Source: Sphingobacterium puteale
Lineage (GTDB): Bacteria > Bacteroidota > Bacteroidia > Sphingobacteriales > Sphingobacteriaceae
Length of the DNA stretch: 64,000 nucleotides
Assembly (NCBI RefSeq): GCF_003627955.1
Contig: NZ_RBWS01000007.1
Span: forward strand, 1 to 64,000
Direction of reading: 5' to 3'
In this document: in pieces, positions 34,362 through 42,710 of the stretch
How the letters are laid out: each line of letters opens with the position of its first letter
How positions within the stretch are numbered: the stretch's first letter is position 1
Made by a program: the position numbers and the translations under genes
The notes under the pieces: model-generated
Told to the model about the DNA's origin: nothing
The model's input: only the letters and a program-made list of their open reading frames with translations
Database searches by the model: none

Positions 34362-36821
34362 TTAACCCTCGATCAATATGTTATCAAATTCACGTGCGAC
34401 ATTAATCCAATATCGCCCCTGTTCATCTTGTTGTACTTTTGTGTCTATTCCATCTGTTTTTACTTTTTTTACCCTAAACGGCAACCCGATCAATTGCAAT
34501 TTATATTCTTCGTACCGCTCCGTAAATAATCCATCGCGGGTCTGTTTGATTGACAGGGAATCTTTTAATCCGGACACCGTAAAGCATTTCTCCAGATAAA
34601 TATCCTGCTCATACGCGAAGGTATCACCATGATCGGAATACACGTAAGAACGATGCACCCCCTCCGAAAAATAGATATTCAATTGCAGTTCCTCCACTTT
34701 CTTTTCTCCGGTATACTGCATGACGGGATATTCCGGAATAACTGATCCACCACGAATAAATAGTGGCATTTCATCCAAAGGTGTTGCAATGGTATGTTCC
34801 TTGCCGCCCACATATACCGCGTTACTAAAATAATAGAACCAATCTCCCGCAGGAAGGTAGACAATCTTGCTTTTCTGGCCGGGCTGCAACACTGGCGACA
34901 CCAATATTTTATCGCCAAAACAGAACTCCTCTTCCCGCTGCCAATTGGTCGGAATATGTTGCTCAACCATTGAAATAGGACGTAAGATCGGATAGCCATA
35001 TTTGGTCTGTTCCCAAAAACAGGTGTAGATATACGGCAAAAGCTGATAGCGCAGCTCAATAAATTTTTTATTTATTTTTTCCCAATCTTCACCAAAGCTC
35101 CAGGGCTCGCGGTCACGGGTATCACCTGCGGAATGCACACGCATAAATGGTGAAAAAACGCCAAATTGCATCCATCGCGTAAAAAGCTCACCATCCGGTT
35201 CCCCTGTAAATCCGCCAATGTCGGTTCCACAGAAAGACATTCCTGAGGTCGACAAGCGTTGCAACTGTAAAGTCCCCAGTTTGAGATGCTCCCAGCTGGC
35301 TAAGTTATCTCCTGTCCATACCGAGGAATAACGTTGTGTGCCTGCATAAGCCGCTCGTGTAATGGTAAATGGCCTTTTATTCTTATACAGTTTCTTCAGG
35401 CCGTCGTAGGTCGCACGCACCATCTGCATGCCGTAGACATTATGTGCTTTTCGATGTGACCCGCGATGGCCATCATATTGATGTCTGACATCATCCGGAA
35501 ATGTCCCTCGACCAAAAACTGCTGGTTCATTCATATCGTTCCAAAAGCCCGCAACTCCGTCCTCCACTAGTCCCTGGTATAAAGTTCCCCACCATTGACG
35601 AACTTCAGGATTCGTAAAGTCAGGAAATTGACAGCGTCCGGGCCAAACAAATCCCTCCATAAAATAATCATCGCCCCTTCGACAGAAATATCTATTCTCC
35701 TTTCCTTCTCTAAATACCCAGTAATTTTCGTCAACCTTAATTCCCGGATCAATCATAACCACCGTCTTAAAGCCCTCATTGGCAAGATCGGCAATCATTT
35801 TCTTCGGATTTGGGAAATATTGCTTATTCCAGGTAAAACAGCGGTACCCATCCATATAGTCAATGTCCAGGTATATGGCGTCACATGGGATCTGTCTTTT
35901 ACGGAATTCTTCGGCCACCTTGCGTACATTCGCTTCCGGGTAATAACTCCATCGGCACTGGTGGTACCCAATAGCCCATAATGGTGGCAAATAATGTGTA
36001 CCGGTTAAGGTATGATACCTTCGGATTACATCAATAATATGGGGGCCATGAATATAATAATATTGCAATTCACCACCCTCAGACCAGAAACTGGTCTTAC
36101 CCTGATCTTCAGCGGCAAAGTCAAAATAGGTTTTAAAGGTATTATCAAAGAAAATGCCGTAGGCTTCCCCATCTTTCAACCCGATGTAAAAAGGGATCGT
36201 TTTGTACAAAGGATCCTGATCGTAAGCAAATGCATAAGTATCCGAATTCCAGTTTTTTAATCGCTTTCCGCGAAGGTTAAGTTTGGTTGCCTTGTCGCCT
36301 AGCCCATAAAATGCTTCGTTTTCAAAAGCTACCTTTGTACTATAGACGTAATATCCGCCGAAATCCGGATTTTCCTCCCAATGCATAGGTGCCTGATCCG
36401 CATTAAACAATTTTCCGGCCCGATCCGAGAAAGAAATCAAAAAATCTTCTTTATTGATCCGGCAGGAAATCGTGTTCGTATGCACACTATAGTGATCTTC
36501 TTCCTCTTTACACTGATGGATGCTGACGCGATGATCTTTCTTTGCCAGCGCATAGGAAAAGTCTTCTAAAAACGTTCCTTGTGGCGCCAATCGAACACGA
36601 ACAATCTCATCAGTTACGATCTTAATCTCCACTTTTGCCTTACCATCGGAAAAATAGTATGATTTATCGTTTTGGTTGTGGGATACAACATTTTCGAGGT
36701 ATTTCTTTTCAATTTTGGGCAGATCCAATACCGGATTGTTCACATGATGCATACTCTCCAAAGTACCATCATTTTCTTCCTCGTTTAGTGTGGTTTGATT
36801 TAGGTTGTCGTCTTCAAGCAT
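34362..36821 (-). CDS. Glycoside hydrolase family 31 alpha-glucosidase
   Basis: The 819-residue protein has the GH31 layout: N-terminal beta-sandwich (about 60-270), TIM barrel (about 290-620) and C-terminal beta domains. The nucleophile is Asp429 in GFWNDMNEPAVFG, and the acid/base is probably the Asp in WTGDNLASWEHLK. The motif CRWSYYPEANVRKVAEEF marks alpha-glucosidases. No signal peptide is seen, so it should act in the cytoplasm on maltose-type or glycogen-derived glucosides. It is the first gene of the glycogen operon, a useful link between synthesis and turnover. Confidence 0.92.
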   Translation of the reverse strand: MLEDDNLNQTTLNEEENDGTLESMHHVNNPVLDLPKIEKKYLENVVSHNQNDKSYYFSDGKAKVEIKIVTDEIVRVRLAPQGTFLEDFSYALAKKDHRVSIHQCKEEEDHYSVHTNTISCRINKEDFLISFSDRAGKLFNADQAPMHWEENPDFGGYYVYSTKVAFENEAFYGLGDKATKLNLRGKRLKNWNSDTYAFAYDQDPLYKTIPFYIGLKDGEAYGIFFDNTFKTYFDFAAEDQGKTSFWSEGGELQYYYIHGPHIIDVIRRYHTLTGTHYLPPLWAIGYHQCRWSYYPEANVRKVAEEFRKRQIPCDAIYLDIDYMDGYRCFTWNKQYFPNPKKMIADLANEGFKTVVMIDPGIKVDENYWVFREGKENRYFCRRGDDYFMEGFVWPGRCQFPDFTNPEVRQWWGTLYQGLVEDGVAGFWNDMNEPAVFGRGTFPDDVRHQYDGHRGSHRKAHNVYGMQMVRATYDGLKKLYKNKRPFTITRAAYAGTQRYSSVWTGDNLASWEHLKLGTLQLQRLSTSGMSFCGTDIGGFTGEPDGELFTRWMQFGVFSPFMRVHSAGDTRDREPWSFGEDWEKINKKFIELRYQLLPYIYTCFWEQTKYGYPILRPISMVEQHIPTNWQREEEFCFGDKILVSPVLQPGQKSKIVYLPAGDWFYYFSNAVYVGGKEHTIATPLDEMPLFIRGGSVIPEYPVMQYTGEKKVEELQLNIYFSEGVHRSYVYSDHGDTFAYEQDIYLEKCFTVSGLKDSLSIKQTRDGLFTERYEEYKLQLIGLPFRVKKVKTDGIDTKVQQDEQGRYWINVAREFDNILIEG

Positions 36822-36909
36822 AGCTGTATTATATTAAATGTTTCTGAAGGCTTAATTCCTCTTTAAGATAGAAAAATTATCCCGCGCCGACAACAAATCA
36901 TACAAAAAA

Positions 36910-36937
36910 AATCCTGCCAACTCAAATGGGCAGGATT
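36910..36937 (-). terminator. Intrinsic terminator of dps
   Basis: AATCCTGCC (36910-36918) pairs with GGCAGGATT (36929-36937). On the minus strand it is followed by the T-run read from the A-run at 36904-36911. Confidence 0.8.
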
Positions 36938-36963
36938 GTTTGTATGAAATGAGTCTGTCTTTA

Positions 36964-37437
36964 CTATTTTATAAAATGGGCACGGAGCATCCAGGCCATT
37001 TTTTCATGTTTTTCCAATAAGCCGACCAAAAAATCCTCCGTACCATTATCCGCCGTACCTTCGACAACTGCAATATCAGCACGAATCGACATCGCAATAG
37101 ACTCATGATCTGTTAACAACTCTTTGTAATAAGACTGGCTATCGGTCTTTTCCGATGTGGATTCTGTCAAACGTGTTAATTTCAGATATTTATCAAATGA
37201 ACCCACGGCATAATGGCCCAAGGTACGAATACGTTCCGCAACTTCATCAATAACTTCGGCCAGCTCATCGTATTGGGATTCCAAAAATAAATGAGCAGCA
37301 TGAAAATCAGCTCCCTCGACATTCCAATGCGCATTGCGTGTTTTCATGTAGATAATATGCTCATCAGCCAATAAGACATTGAGCAATTTCGCAACTTTTT
37401 TTAAGTCTGCATCTTTAATTCCAATTGAAGTTTTCAT
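36964..37437 (-). CDS. dps: Dps-family ferritin-like DNA-protection protein
   Basis: The 157-residue protein forms a dodecameric shell that stores iron and protects DNA from peroxide. The inter-subunit ferroxidase site is visible in ARNAHWNVEGADFHAAHLFL (His and Asp ligands) and in VIDEVAERIRTLG. The sequence starts MKTSIGIKDADLKKVAKLLN, with no long N-terminal DNA-binding tail. It has its own terminator. OxyR, encoded elsewhere in this window, often controls dps, but no OxyR site is readable here. Confidence 0.93.
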   Translation of the reverse strand: MKTSIGIKDADLKKVAKLLNVLLADEHIIYMKTRNAHWNVEGADFHAAHLFLESQYDELAEVIDEVAERIRTLGHYAVGSFDKYLKLTRLTESTSEKTDSQSYYKELLTDHESIAMSIRADIAVVEGTADNGTEDFLVGLLEKHEKMAWMLRAHFIK

Positions 37438-37550
37438 ATCGTGTTTATTTGTTAACTATAGCTTTTAATCGCTTAGTTAAATTTACCAAAAAAAGCAGGG
37501 AAAACAAAAAAAAGCGGTGTTAAAATGTCATTTCAATCGCATAATAACCG

Positions 37551-37558
37551 TATTTTTG
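37551..37558 (+). promoter_or_regulatory. Promoter -7 box for the pseudouridine synthase gene
   Basis: TATTTTTG at 37551-37558 is an exact TAnnTTTG match, 27 bases before the GTG start at 37586. TTTC at 37531-37534 is a weak -33 candidate. Confidence 0.45.
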
Positions 37559-37585
37559 CGAGCAAACTATCATTAAAGGAAGACT

Positions 37586-39274
37586 GTGAGTACTTTAGAC
37601 AACAACGCTTATTTTCATGCATTCAAGGAAGATATTTCGGGTATCGAACTCCCGTTGCGATTCACTTTTCCATTTTGCTATGAGCCGCATCCGCTAGCCA
37701 TTATTGCTGCGCAAGAACTCCAGGCCTACCTTGAGATACAAAACGAGTGGACACATAACTTTGGTCTTGAAGAAAATAATGACGGTCATGCCATCGGCAA
37801 GATGTTCGGTATATTGGTTGTCCGCGATCAGCAGCATCGCCTCGGATATCTTGCTGCTGTATCAGGCAAGCTTGCCGGCAGCAACAAACACAGACACTTT
37901 GTCCCCCCTATATTTGACATGCTTGAAAGGGATGGCTTCTTTTTAAATGAAGAAGTACACTTAAATGCGCTTAACAGAAAAATTGAACTTCTTGAAAACA
38001 GCGAGGAACTGGCACAAACAAAAAGCAATCTCAATAGACTAAAAGACCAATGGGACACAACGCTTGACCTGCTCAAAACAAAACTCAGAAATCAGAAAAA
38101 AGAACGTAAGGAAACCCGAACTAGATTGCGCCCTATCCTGTCAGACGAAGCGTATGAAACGCTGATGGAAGATATGCGCAGCCAAAGCTTAAAGGATAAA
38201 CAAGAACTTCAGCGCTATCAATATAACATGCATCTGGCCCTGGAATCGGAGAACCTTAAGCTCCAACAATTGCTTTCCGATATTTTGACAATGAAAGAGG
38301 AGCGCAAGATCCGATCAGGCAATCTGCAAAGACAACTTTTTGAACAATATAATTTTTTGAATGCTGAAGGTCAGCCAAAGAATGTGATTGCCATTTTTCA
38401 GGATTTTGACCAAAGTACCCCCCCTGCAGGCGCCGGAGAATGTGCTGCGCCGAAATTGTTGCAATATGCCTACAGCCACAACCTTACCCCCATAGCATTG
38501 GCCGAGTTTTGGTGGGGCTGTTCGCCTGCTTCCGAAATCCGCAGACATAAAAATTATTATCCGGCCTGCCGTAAAAAATGTGAACCTATTCTGGGATACA
38601 TGCTTCAGGGACTTACAGTCGACCCGAATCCCATGCAACAGGAAACAACATTGCAAACGGAACTCCCCCAGATCTATGAGGATGAAGATATTATTGTCTT
38701 CAACAAGCCCGCAGAGTTTTTATCCGTTCCCGGTATATATGTGAAAGATTCCGTCTATAATCGTGTTCTCAAACGCTATCCAAATGCCGGCCCGATTATT
38801 ATCCACCGTCTGGACATGTCCACGTCGGGACTTTTGGTTGTAGCCAAAAACAAGATGGCGCATCAATTCATACAGGATCAATTTATACAACATACCATAA
38901 CGAAGGAGTACATTGCTTTACTCGACGGTGTTATTGAACAGGAATGTGGGCTGATTGATCTGCCCCTTCGTGTGGATTTGGATGACAGACCCCGGCAAAT
39001 GGTGTGTTATACCCATGGAAAGCCAGCTCAGACCAAATGGGAAAGAATTGCTGTCGAAAATGGTAAAACACGAGTTCGATTCTACCCATTAACAGGCCGG
39101 ACACATCAACTCCGTATGCACGCTGTTCACCCAGAGGGACTGAATACTCCTATCTTCGGTGATGATCTATATGGCAGAAAAGCCAATAGATTACATCTGC
39201 ATGCTGCTTTTATTAAATTTATTCACCCAGGCTCCAGACAGGAAATCTCTTTTCAAATCCCATCCGATTTTTAG
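37586..39274 (+). CDS. RluA-family pseudouridine synthase with N-terminal extension
   Basis: The 562-residue protein starts at GTG 37586, behind a good AAAGGAAG ribosome site; no later Met fits the extension. Residues about 355-560 are an RluA catalytic domain with Asp410 in HRLDMSTSGLLVV, EYIALLDGV, and the closing TGRTHQLRMHAV. The N-terminal 350 residues include a coiled coil (about 115-235) and a Cys-containing segment (GECAAPKLLQYAYS ... FWWGCS ... YPACRKKCEPILGYML). This long form occurs in other bacteria. It probably modifies uridines in rRNA or tRNA, and the extension may select the target. The gene stands alone. Confidence 0.9.
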   Translation: MSTLDNNAYFHAFKEDISGIELPLRFTFPFCYEPHPLAIIAAQELQAYLEIQNEWTHNFGLEENNDGHAIGKMFGILVVRDQQHRLGYLAAVSGKLAGSNKHRHFVPPIFDMLERDGFFLNEEVHLNALNRKIELLENSEELAQTKSNLNRLKDQWDTTLDLLKTKLRNQKKERKETRTRLRPILSDEAYETLMEDMRSQSLKDKQELQRYQYNMHLALESENLKLQQLLSDILTMKEERKIRSGNLQRQLFEQYNFLNAEGQPKNVIAIFQDFDQSTPPAGAGECAAPKLLQYAYSHNLTPIALAEFWWGCSPASEIRRHKNYYPACRKKCEPILGYMLQGLTVDPNPMQQETTLQTELPQIYEDEDIIVFNKPAEFLSVPGIYVKDSVYNRVLKRYPNAGPIIIHRLDMSTSGLLVVAKNKMAHQFIQDQFIQHTITKEYIALLDGVIEQECGLIDLPLRVDLDDRPRQMVCYTHGKPAQTKWERIAVENGKTRVRFYPLTGRTHQLRMHAVHPEGLNTPIFGDDLYGRKANRLHLHAAFIKFIHPGSRQEISFQIPSDF

Positions 39275-39575
39275 CAATATTGACTATATCGTTACAAAAG
39301 TCAATAAATAGTGGACTGGAAAATCATCGTGAAGTCAAAATGTGGAGGTTAAATAATTGATCTAAATCAATTATTTAATACAAACCACTAAAAAACAACT
39401 ATTTAAACCTTAAAAGAAGGAACTAGGTTTCTTTTATTACATTACAATAAGATTTTAATTATTCTTAATTTTTTGTTTCCTTTGTTCACTGATTTTTTGA
39501 TTTTAATACTTATAAAGTCAGAAATAAAGTAAAAACAAGAAAACAATTTTGAATTTTCAAGATTATAGCAATATA
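39275..39575. other. AT-rich intergenic region
   Basis: The 300-base gap before the DUF5686 gene holds a perfect inverted repeat (39350-39377) and AT-rich DNA. No RNA gene or clear TAnnTTTG box was seen. Confidence 0.35.
39350..39377. repeat. 12-bp inverted repeat, operator or hairpin candidate
   Basis: TAAATAATTGAT (39350-39361) pairs perfectly with ATCAATTATTTA (39366-39377) around CTAA. There is no downstream T-run, so it is more likely a protein-binding site or weak hairpin than a terminator. Confidence 0.4.
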
Positions 39576-42173
39576 ATGGAAGCTAAAATAAACGCACAGA
39601 CCTTCATAAATAAACTCTTTCTCTCGATAACATTCTTGCTATCAGCATCTCTTGTATTCGCACAGACCAAAACGGTTACGGGTACGGTCAAAGATGCAAA
39701 GACAAAGACCCCCATTGCTTACGCCACCGTTGCGGTCGTTGGCGCTCCTGCTGCTGCAGGAACCTCAACATCGACCAATGCAAATGGTGAGTTTAAGCTG
39801 GTTTTCCCGACATCTTATGTCAAAATCAGAGCCAGCTATGTTGGCTATGACAATAAGGATGCTTTCGTTACCAACGATGCTATACAGACTAAGGAAATCC
39901 TGATGGATGCACAGGACAATATGCTGGAGGAAGTTGTTGTCAAAGCCAAAAAGAAAAAATACAGCAACAAAGACAATCCTGCCGTTGCCCTAATACGTAA
40001 GGTCATTGAAAATAAAGATAAAAACCGACTGTCGGGACAACAATATGCTGAATTTGATCAATACGAAAAGATGTCTTTGGGATTGAGCAATCTTTCAGAA
40101 AAATTCGTCAACAAAAAAATCTTTAAGAACTATCAGTTTCTTTTCGAAACCGATGATTCGGCTAAAACCGCCAATAAATATGTTTTGCCGGCTTTTATCG
40201 AAGAGAAAATGTCCAAAGTGTACTACCGTAAAGATCCGAGCAAAACCAAACAATATATTTTGGGGGATCAACGCGCGCAGTTTGACCCTAAATTTATAGA
40301 TAATGATGGTCTGGCAGCCTATTTTAATAAACTCTACGAACAAGTTGATATTTATGACAACAACATTTCATTGGTAACCAACCAGTTTTTGAGTCCGATT
40401 GCGAATTCTGCACCTACATTTTATAAGTTTTTCATTACCGATACCATCAAAACTTCTCAGCCTTGGCTGGTCGAATTGAGCTTCGTTCCCCGCAATAAAG
40501 CAGATATGTTGTTTAAAGGGCAACTATATGTTACACTGGATGGCAATTACGCCGTTCAAGGGGCGAACATGACTGTTGCGGATGATATCAACCTAAATTT
40601 TGTACGCGACCTTCAGGTTCAGCTCAAATTCGAAAAAGACAATAAGAGCAGATTCTACCTAAAGACAAGTACATTGGGAATTGATTTTTCATTAACTGAA
40701 AAAGGAATGGGTATCCGCGGAAGCCGAACGGTCAATTACAACAACTATAAAGTCGGTGTGCAACAACCCGACAGCATTTACGATGGCCCATCAACGGTAA
40801 TAGCTTACAATGTCGAGAATAAAAAAGCGACAAAGTCCTTATTTGAAACACAACGCCCTTTGGCTTTGGCACAGAATGAACTGAATATCTACCACAATAT
40901 AGATACGCTACAGAAAATTCCTTCTTTCAGAACCTTCATGGATATTGCGGCCCTGCTTCTTTCGGGGTACAAACAAGCCGGTCCGGTGGAAATTGGTCCA
41001 GTAAATACATTTTACAGTTTCAACCCTGTTGAAGGCTTTCGCTTGCGTGTGGGTGGTCGTACAACCGAATCACTGAGCAAACGTTTCTATGCAGAGAGCT
41101 ATGCGGCTTATGGGTTCAAGGATCAGAAATGGAAGTACTTTTTCAGTGGGACTTATGCCTTTAACAACAAGTCGGTATACTCCTTCCCTATGCACTATAT
41201 CAGAGCCTCCTATAAAAAGGATACCAAAATTCCCGGACAAAAGCTCGAGTTTATTCAGGAAGACAACTTTTTATTATCCTTCAAACGCGGTGATAATGAC
41301 CGTTATATCTACGAAACCAACTACGGGCTGGAATATAAAAAAGAATTCTTGAACCACCTGGCTATTGGTGCTGGATTTAATATTAACAAACAAACTCCGG
41401 CGGGTAGCCTAACCTATCAAATGTTGGGTGAAAACGGACAAAACAAATTATTCAACGAATTAAATACAACAGAATTGTCGGTCAACTTTAGATACGCTCC
41501 GCATGAAGAATTTTACCAAGGTAAAATCTATCGTACGCCGATCTTCAATCAATACCCCATATTCACATTCAATTATACAGCAGGAATTAAAGGTCTGGCA
41601 AAAGGGGAATATAATTACCATAGTTTCAACGTGGGCGCATTCAAGCGTTTTTACCTAAGTCAATTTGGTTTTGCTGATGTAACCGCGGAAGGAAACTATA
41701 TCGCTGGAAAAGAGATACCATTTCCTTTCCTGACAATCCACCGTGCAAACCAGACTTATGCGTACCAGTTAAACTCGTACAACTTAATGAATTTTCTGGA
41801 ATTTGTCAGTGACCACAACGCTTCCATCAATGTGCAGTATTACATGAATGGGTTCCTGTTGAATAAAATCCCATTGATCAAAAAGCTTAAGTTACGCGAG
41901 GTATTTAGTTTCAAAGGTGTCTATGGTGGTCTTCGTAAAGAAAATGATCCAGACGACCCAAATTATGGTTCTAAAGTGTTTGCATGGCAACGCAATGCTG
42001 AAGATATCCAAAGTTCATATACCTTCGGTTCTGAACCTTATATGGAGGCCAGTATCGGTTTGTCCAACATCTTTAAAATTTTGCGTGTGGACTACGTCAA
42101 ACGTCTGAATTACCTTGACCATGTGGATGCTCCAGCCTGGGGGATCCGTGCACGGGTCAGATTTGACTTCTAA
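39576..42173 (+). CDS. DUF5686 outer-membrane protein with carboxypeptidase-like domain
   Basis: I start at ATG 39576; a TTG 27 bases upstream is not supported. The 865-residue protein has a signal peptide (...SASLVFAQ) and an N-terminal carboxypeptidase-regulatory-like domain (about 32-110: GTVKDAKTKTPIAYATVAVV). DUF5686 follows with LIRKVIENKDKNRLSGQQYA and MSLGLSNLSEKFVNKK, then a C-terminal barrel ending in ...RARVRFDF. The last-residue aromatic and the alternating strands are typical of outer-membrane beta-barrels. It is found widely in Bacteroidetes and is of unknown function, possibly envelope assembly. A terminator follows. Confidence 0.88.
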   Translation: MEAKINAQTFINKLFLSITFLLSASLVFAQTKTVTGTVKDAKTKTPIAYATVAVVGAPAAAGTSTSTNANGEFKLVFPTSYVKIRASYVGYDNKDAFVTNDAIQTKEILMDAQDNMLEEVVVKAKKKKYSNKDNPAVALIRKVIENKDKNRLSGQQYAEFDQYEKMSLGLSNLSEKFVNKKIFKNYQFLFETDDSAKTANKYVLPAFIEEKMSKVYYRKDPSKTKQYILGDQRAQFDPKFIDNDGLAAYFNKLYEQVDIYDNNISLVTNQFLSPIANSAPTFYKFFITDTIKTSQPWLVELSFVPRNKADMLFKGQLYVTLDGNYAVQGANMTVADDINLNFVRDLQVQLKFEKDNKSRFYLKTSTLGIDFSLTEKGMGIRGSRTVNYNNYKVGVQQPDSIYDGPSTVIAYNVENKKATKSLFETQRPLALAQNELNIYHNIDTLQKIPSFRTFMDIAALLLSGYKQAGPVEIGPVNTFYSFNPVEGFRLRVGGRTTESLSKRFYAESYAAYGFKDQKWKYFFSGTYAFNNKSVYSFPMHYIRASYKKDTKIPGQKLEFIQEDNFLLSFKRGDNDRYIYETNYGLEYKKEFLNHLAIGAGFNINKQTPAGSLTYQMLGENGQNKLFNELNTTELSVNFRYAPHEEFYQGKIYRTPIFNQYPIFTFNYTAGIKGLAKGEYNYHSFNVGAFKRFYLSQFGFADVTAEGNYIAGKEIPFPFLTIHRANQTYAYQLNSYNLMNFLEFVSDHNASINVQYYMNGFLLNKIPLIKKLKLREVFSFKGVYGGLRKENDPDDPNYGSKVFAWQRNAEDIQSSYTFGSEPYMEASIGLSNIFKILRVDYVKRLNYLDHVDAPAWGIRARVRFDF

Positions 42174-42202
42174 TAGTTTCCGTAAATTTATATTATAATT
42201 TG

Positions 42203-42240
42203 AGGCCCTGTCAATTGAGAGAATGATAGGGCCTTTTTTC
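42203..42240 (+). terminator. Intrinsic terminator of the DUF5686 gene
   Basis: AGGCCCT (42203-42209) pairs with AGGGCCT (42228-42234), followed by a T-run. Confidence 0.8.
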
Positions 42241-42662
42241 TTATTTACAACGTCTGCCATTTGATCCTTATCCCATGATATTTGCCCATCTTTCTTTGTC
42301 AGTTTATCCGATTGCGGTTCGGCTTGGCGAAAAACTTCGAAATCTTTAACCCTAGCTGACTCCAAGTTAGGGGAGTAATTCGGGGCATATTTGTATCTGA
42401 TTCGGAACAGGTTCGCTCCCGCTAGCAGGTATGAGTGTGGTAATTACGTCATAAGTACCCGATAAATGCGTCAGAGACTCGGACTCAACACGGACTCATC
42501 ATAGACTCAATACGGACTCACCCCGGCTTTAGGGCGAAGTAGATACGGCACTGTGCCGAAGCGTTGGCGGAGCTAATTCGATGGTAAACGAATGACTCCC
42601 TAAAAAAGTACGATATGAAGAAGCATTGCATGATCGAAAAACTAGGTTTTACGCAAAAAAAA
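42241..42662. other. Intergenic, probable repetitive element with 11-bp tandem repeat
   Basis: This 420-base stretch is unlike its surroundings: less AT-rich, with frames open on the minus strand but no gene signals. It contains the GACTC repeat at 42476-42524 and a small hairpin (CGGCA/TGCCG at about 42545-42560). It may be an intergenic repeat element found elsewhere in the genome. That is an inference. Confidence 0.35.
42476..42524. repeat. Imperfect 11-bp tandem repeat, five GACTC cores
   Basis: GACTC occurs at 42476, 42482, 42493, 42504 and 42515, the last four at an exact 11-base period. The units read GGACTCAACAC, GGACTCATCAT, AGACTCAATAC and GGACTCACCCC. An 11-base spacing places the cores on one face of the helix. 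Confidence 0.6.
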
Positions 42663-42689
42663 ATCCCCATTGCAAACAGCAAAGGGGAT
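42663..42689 (-). terminator. Intrinsic terminator of the DsbD-like gene
   Basis: ATCCCC (42663-42668) pairs with GGGGAT (42684-42689), with an added TTGC/GCAA pair. A T-run on the minus strand is read from the A-run at 42655-42663. Confidence 0.75.
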
Positions 42690-42710
42690 AAAATTAGAAT
42701 ATGACGATGG

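Noticed and set aside
42015..42365. 116-codon minus-strand ORF
   Set aside because: It runs through the DUF5686 terminator and antisense to that gene. It is more likely part of a repeat element than a gene.
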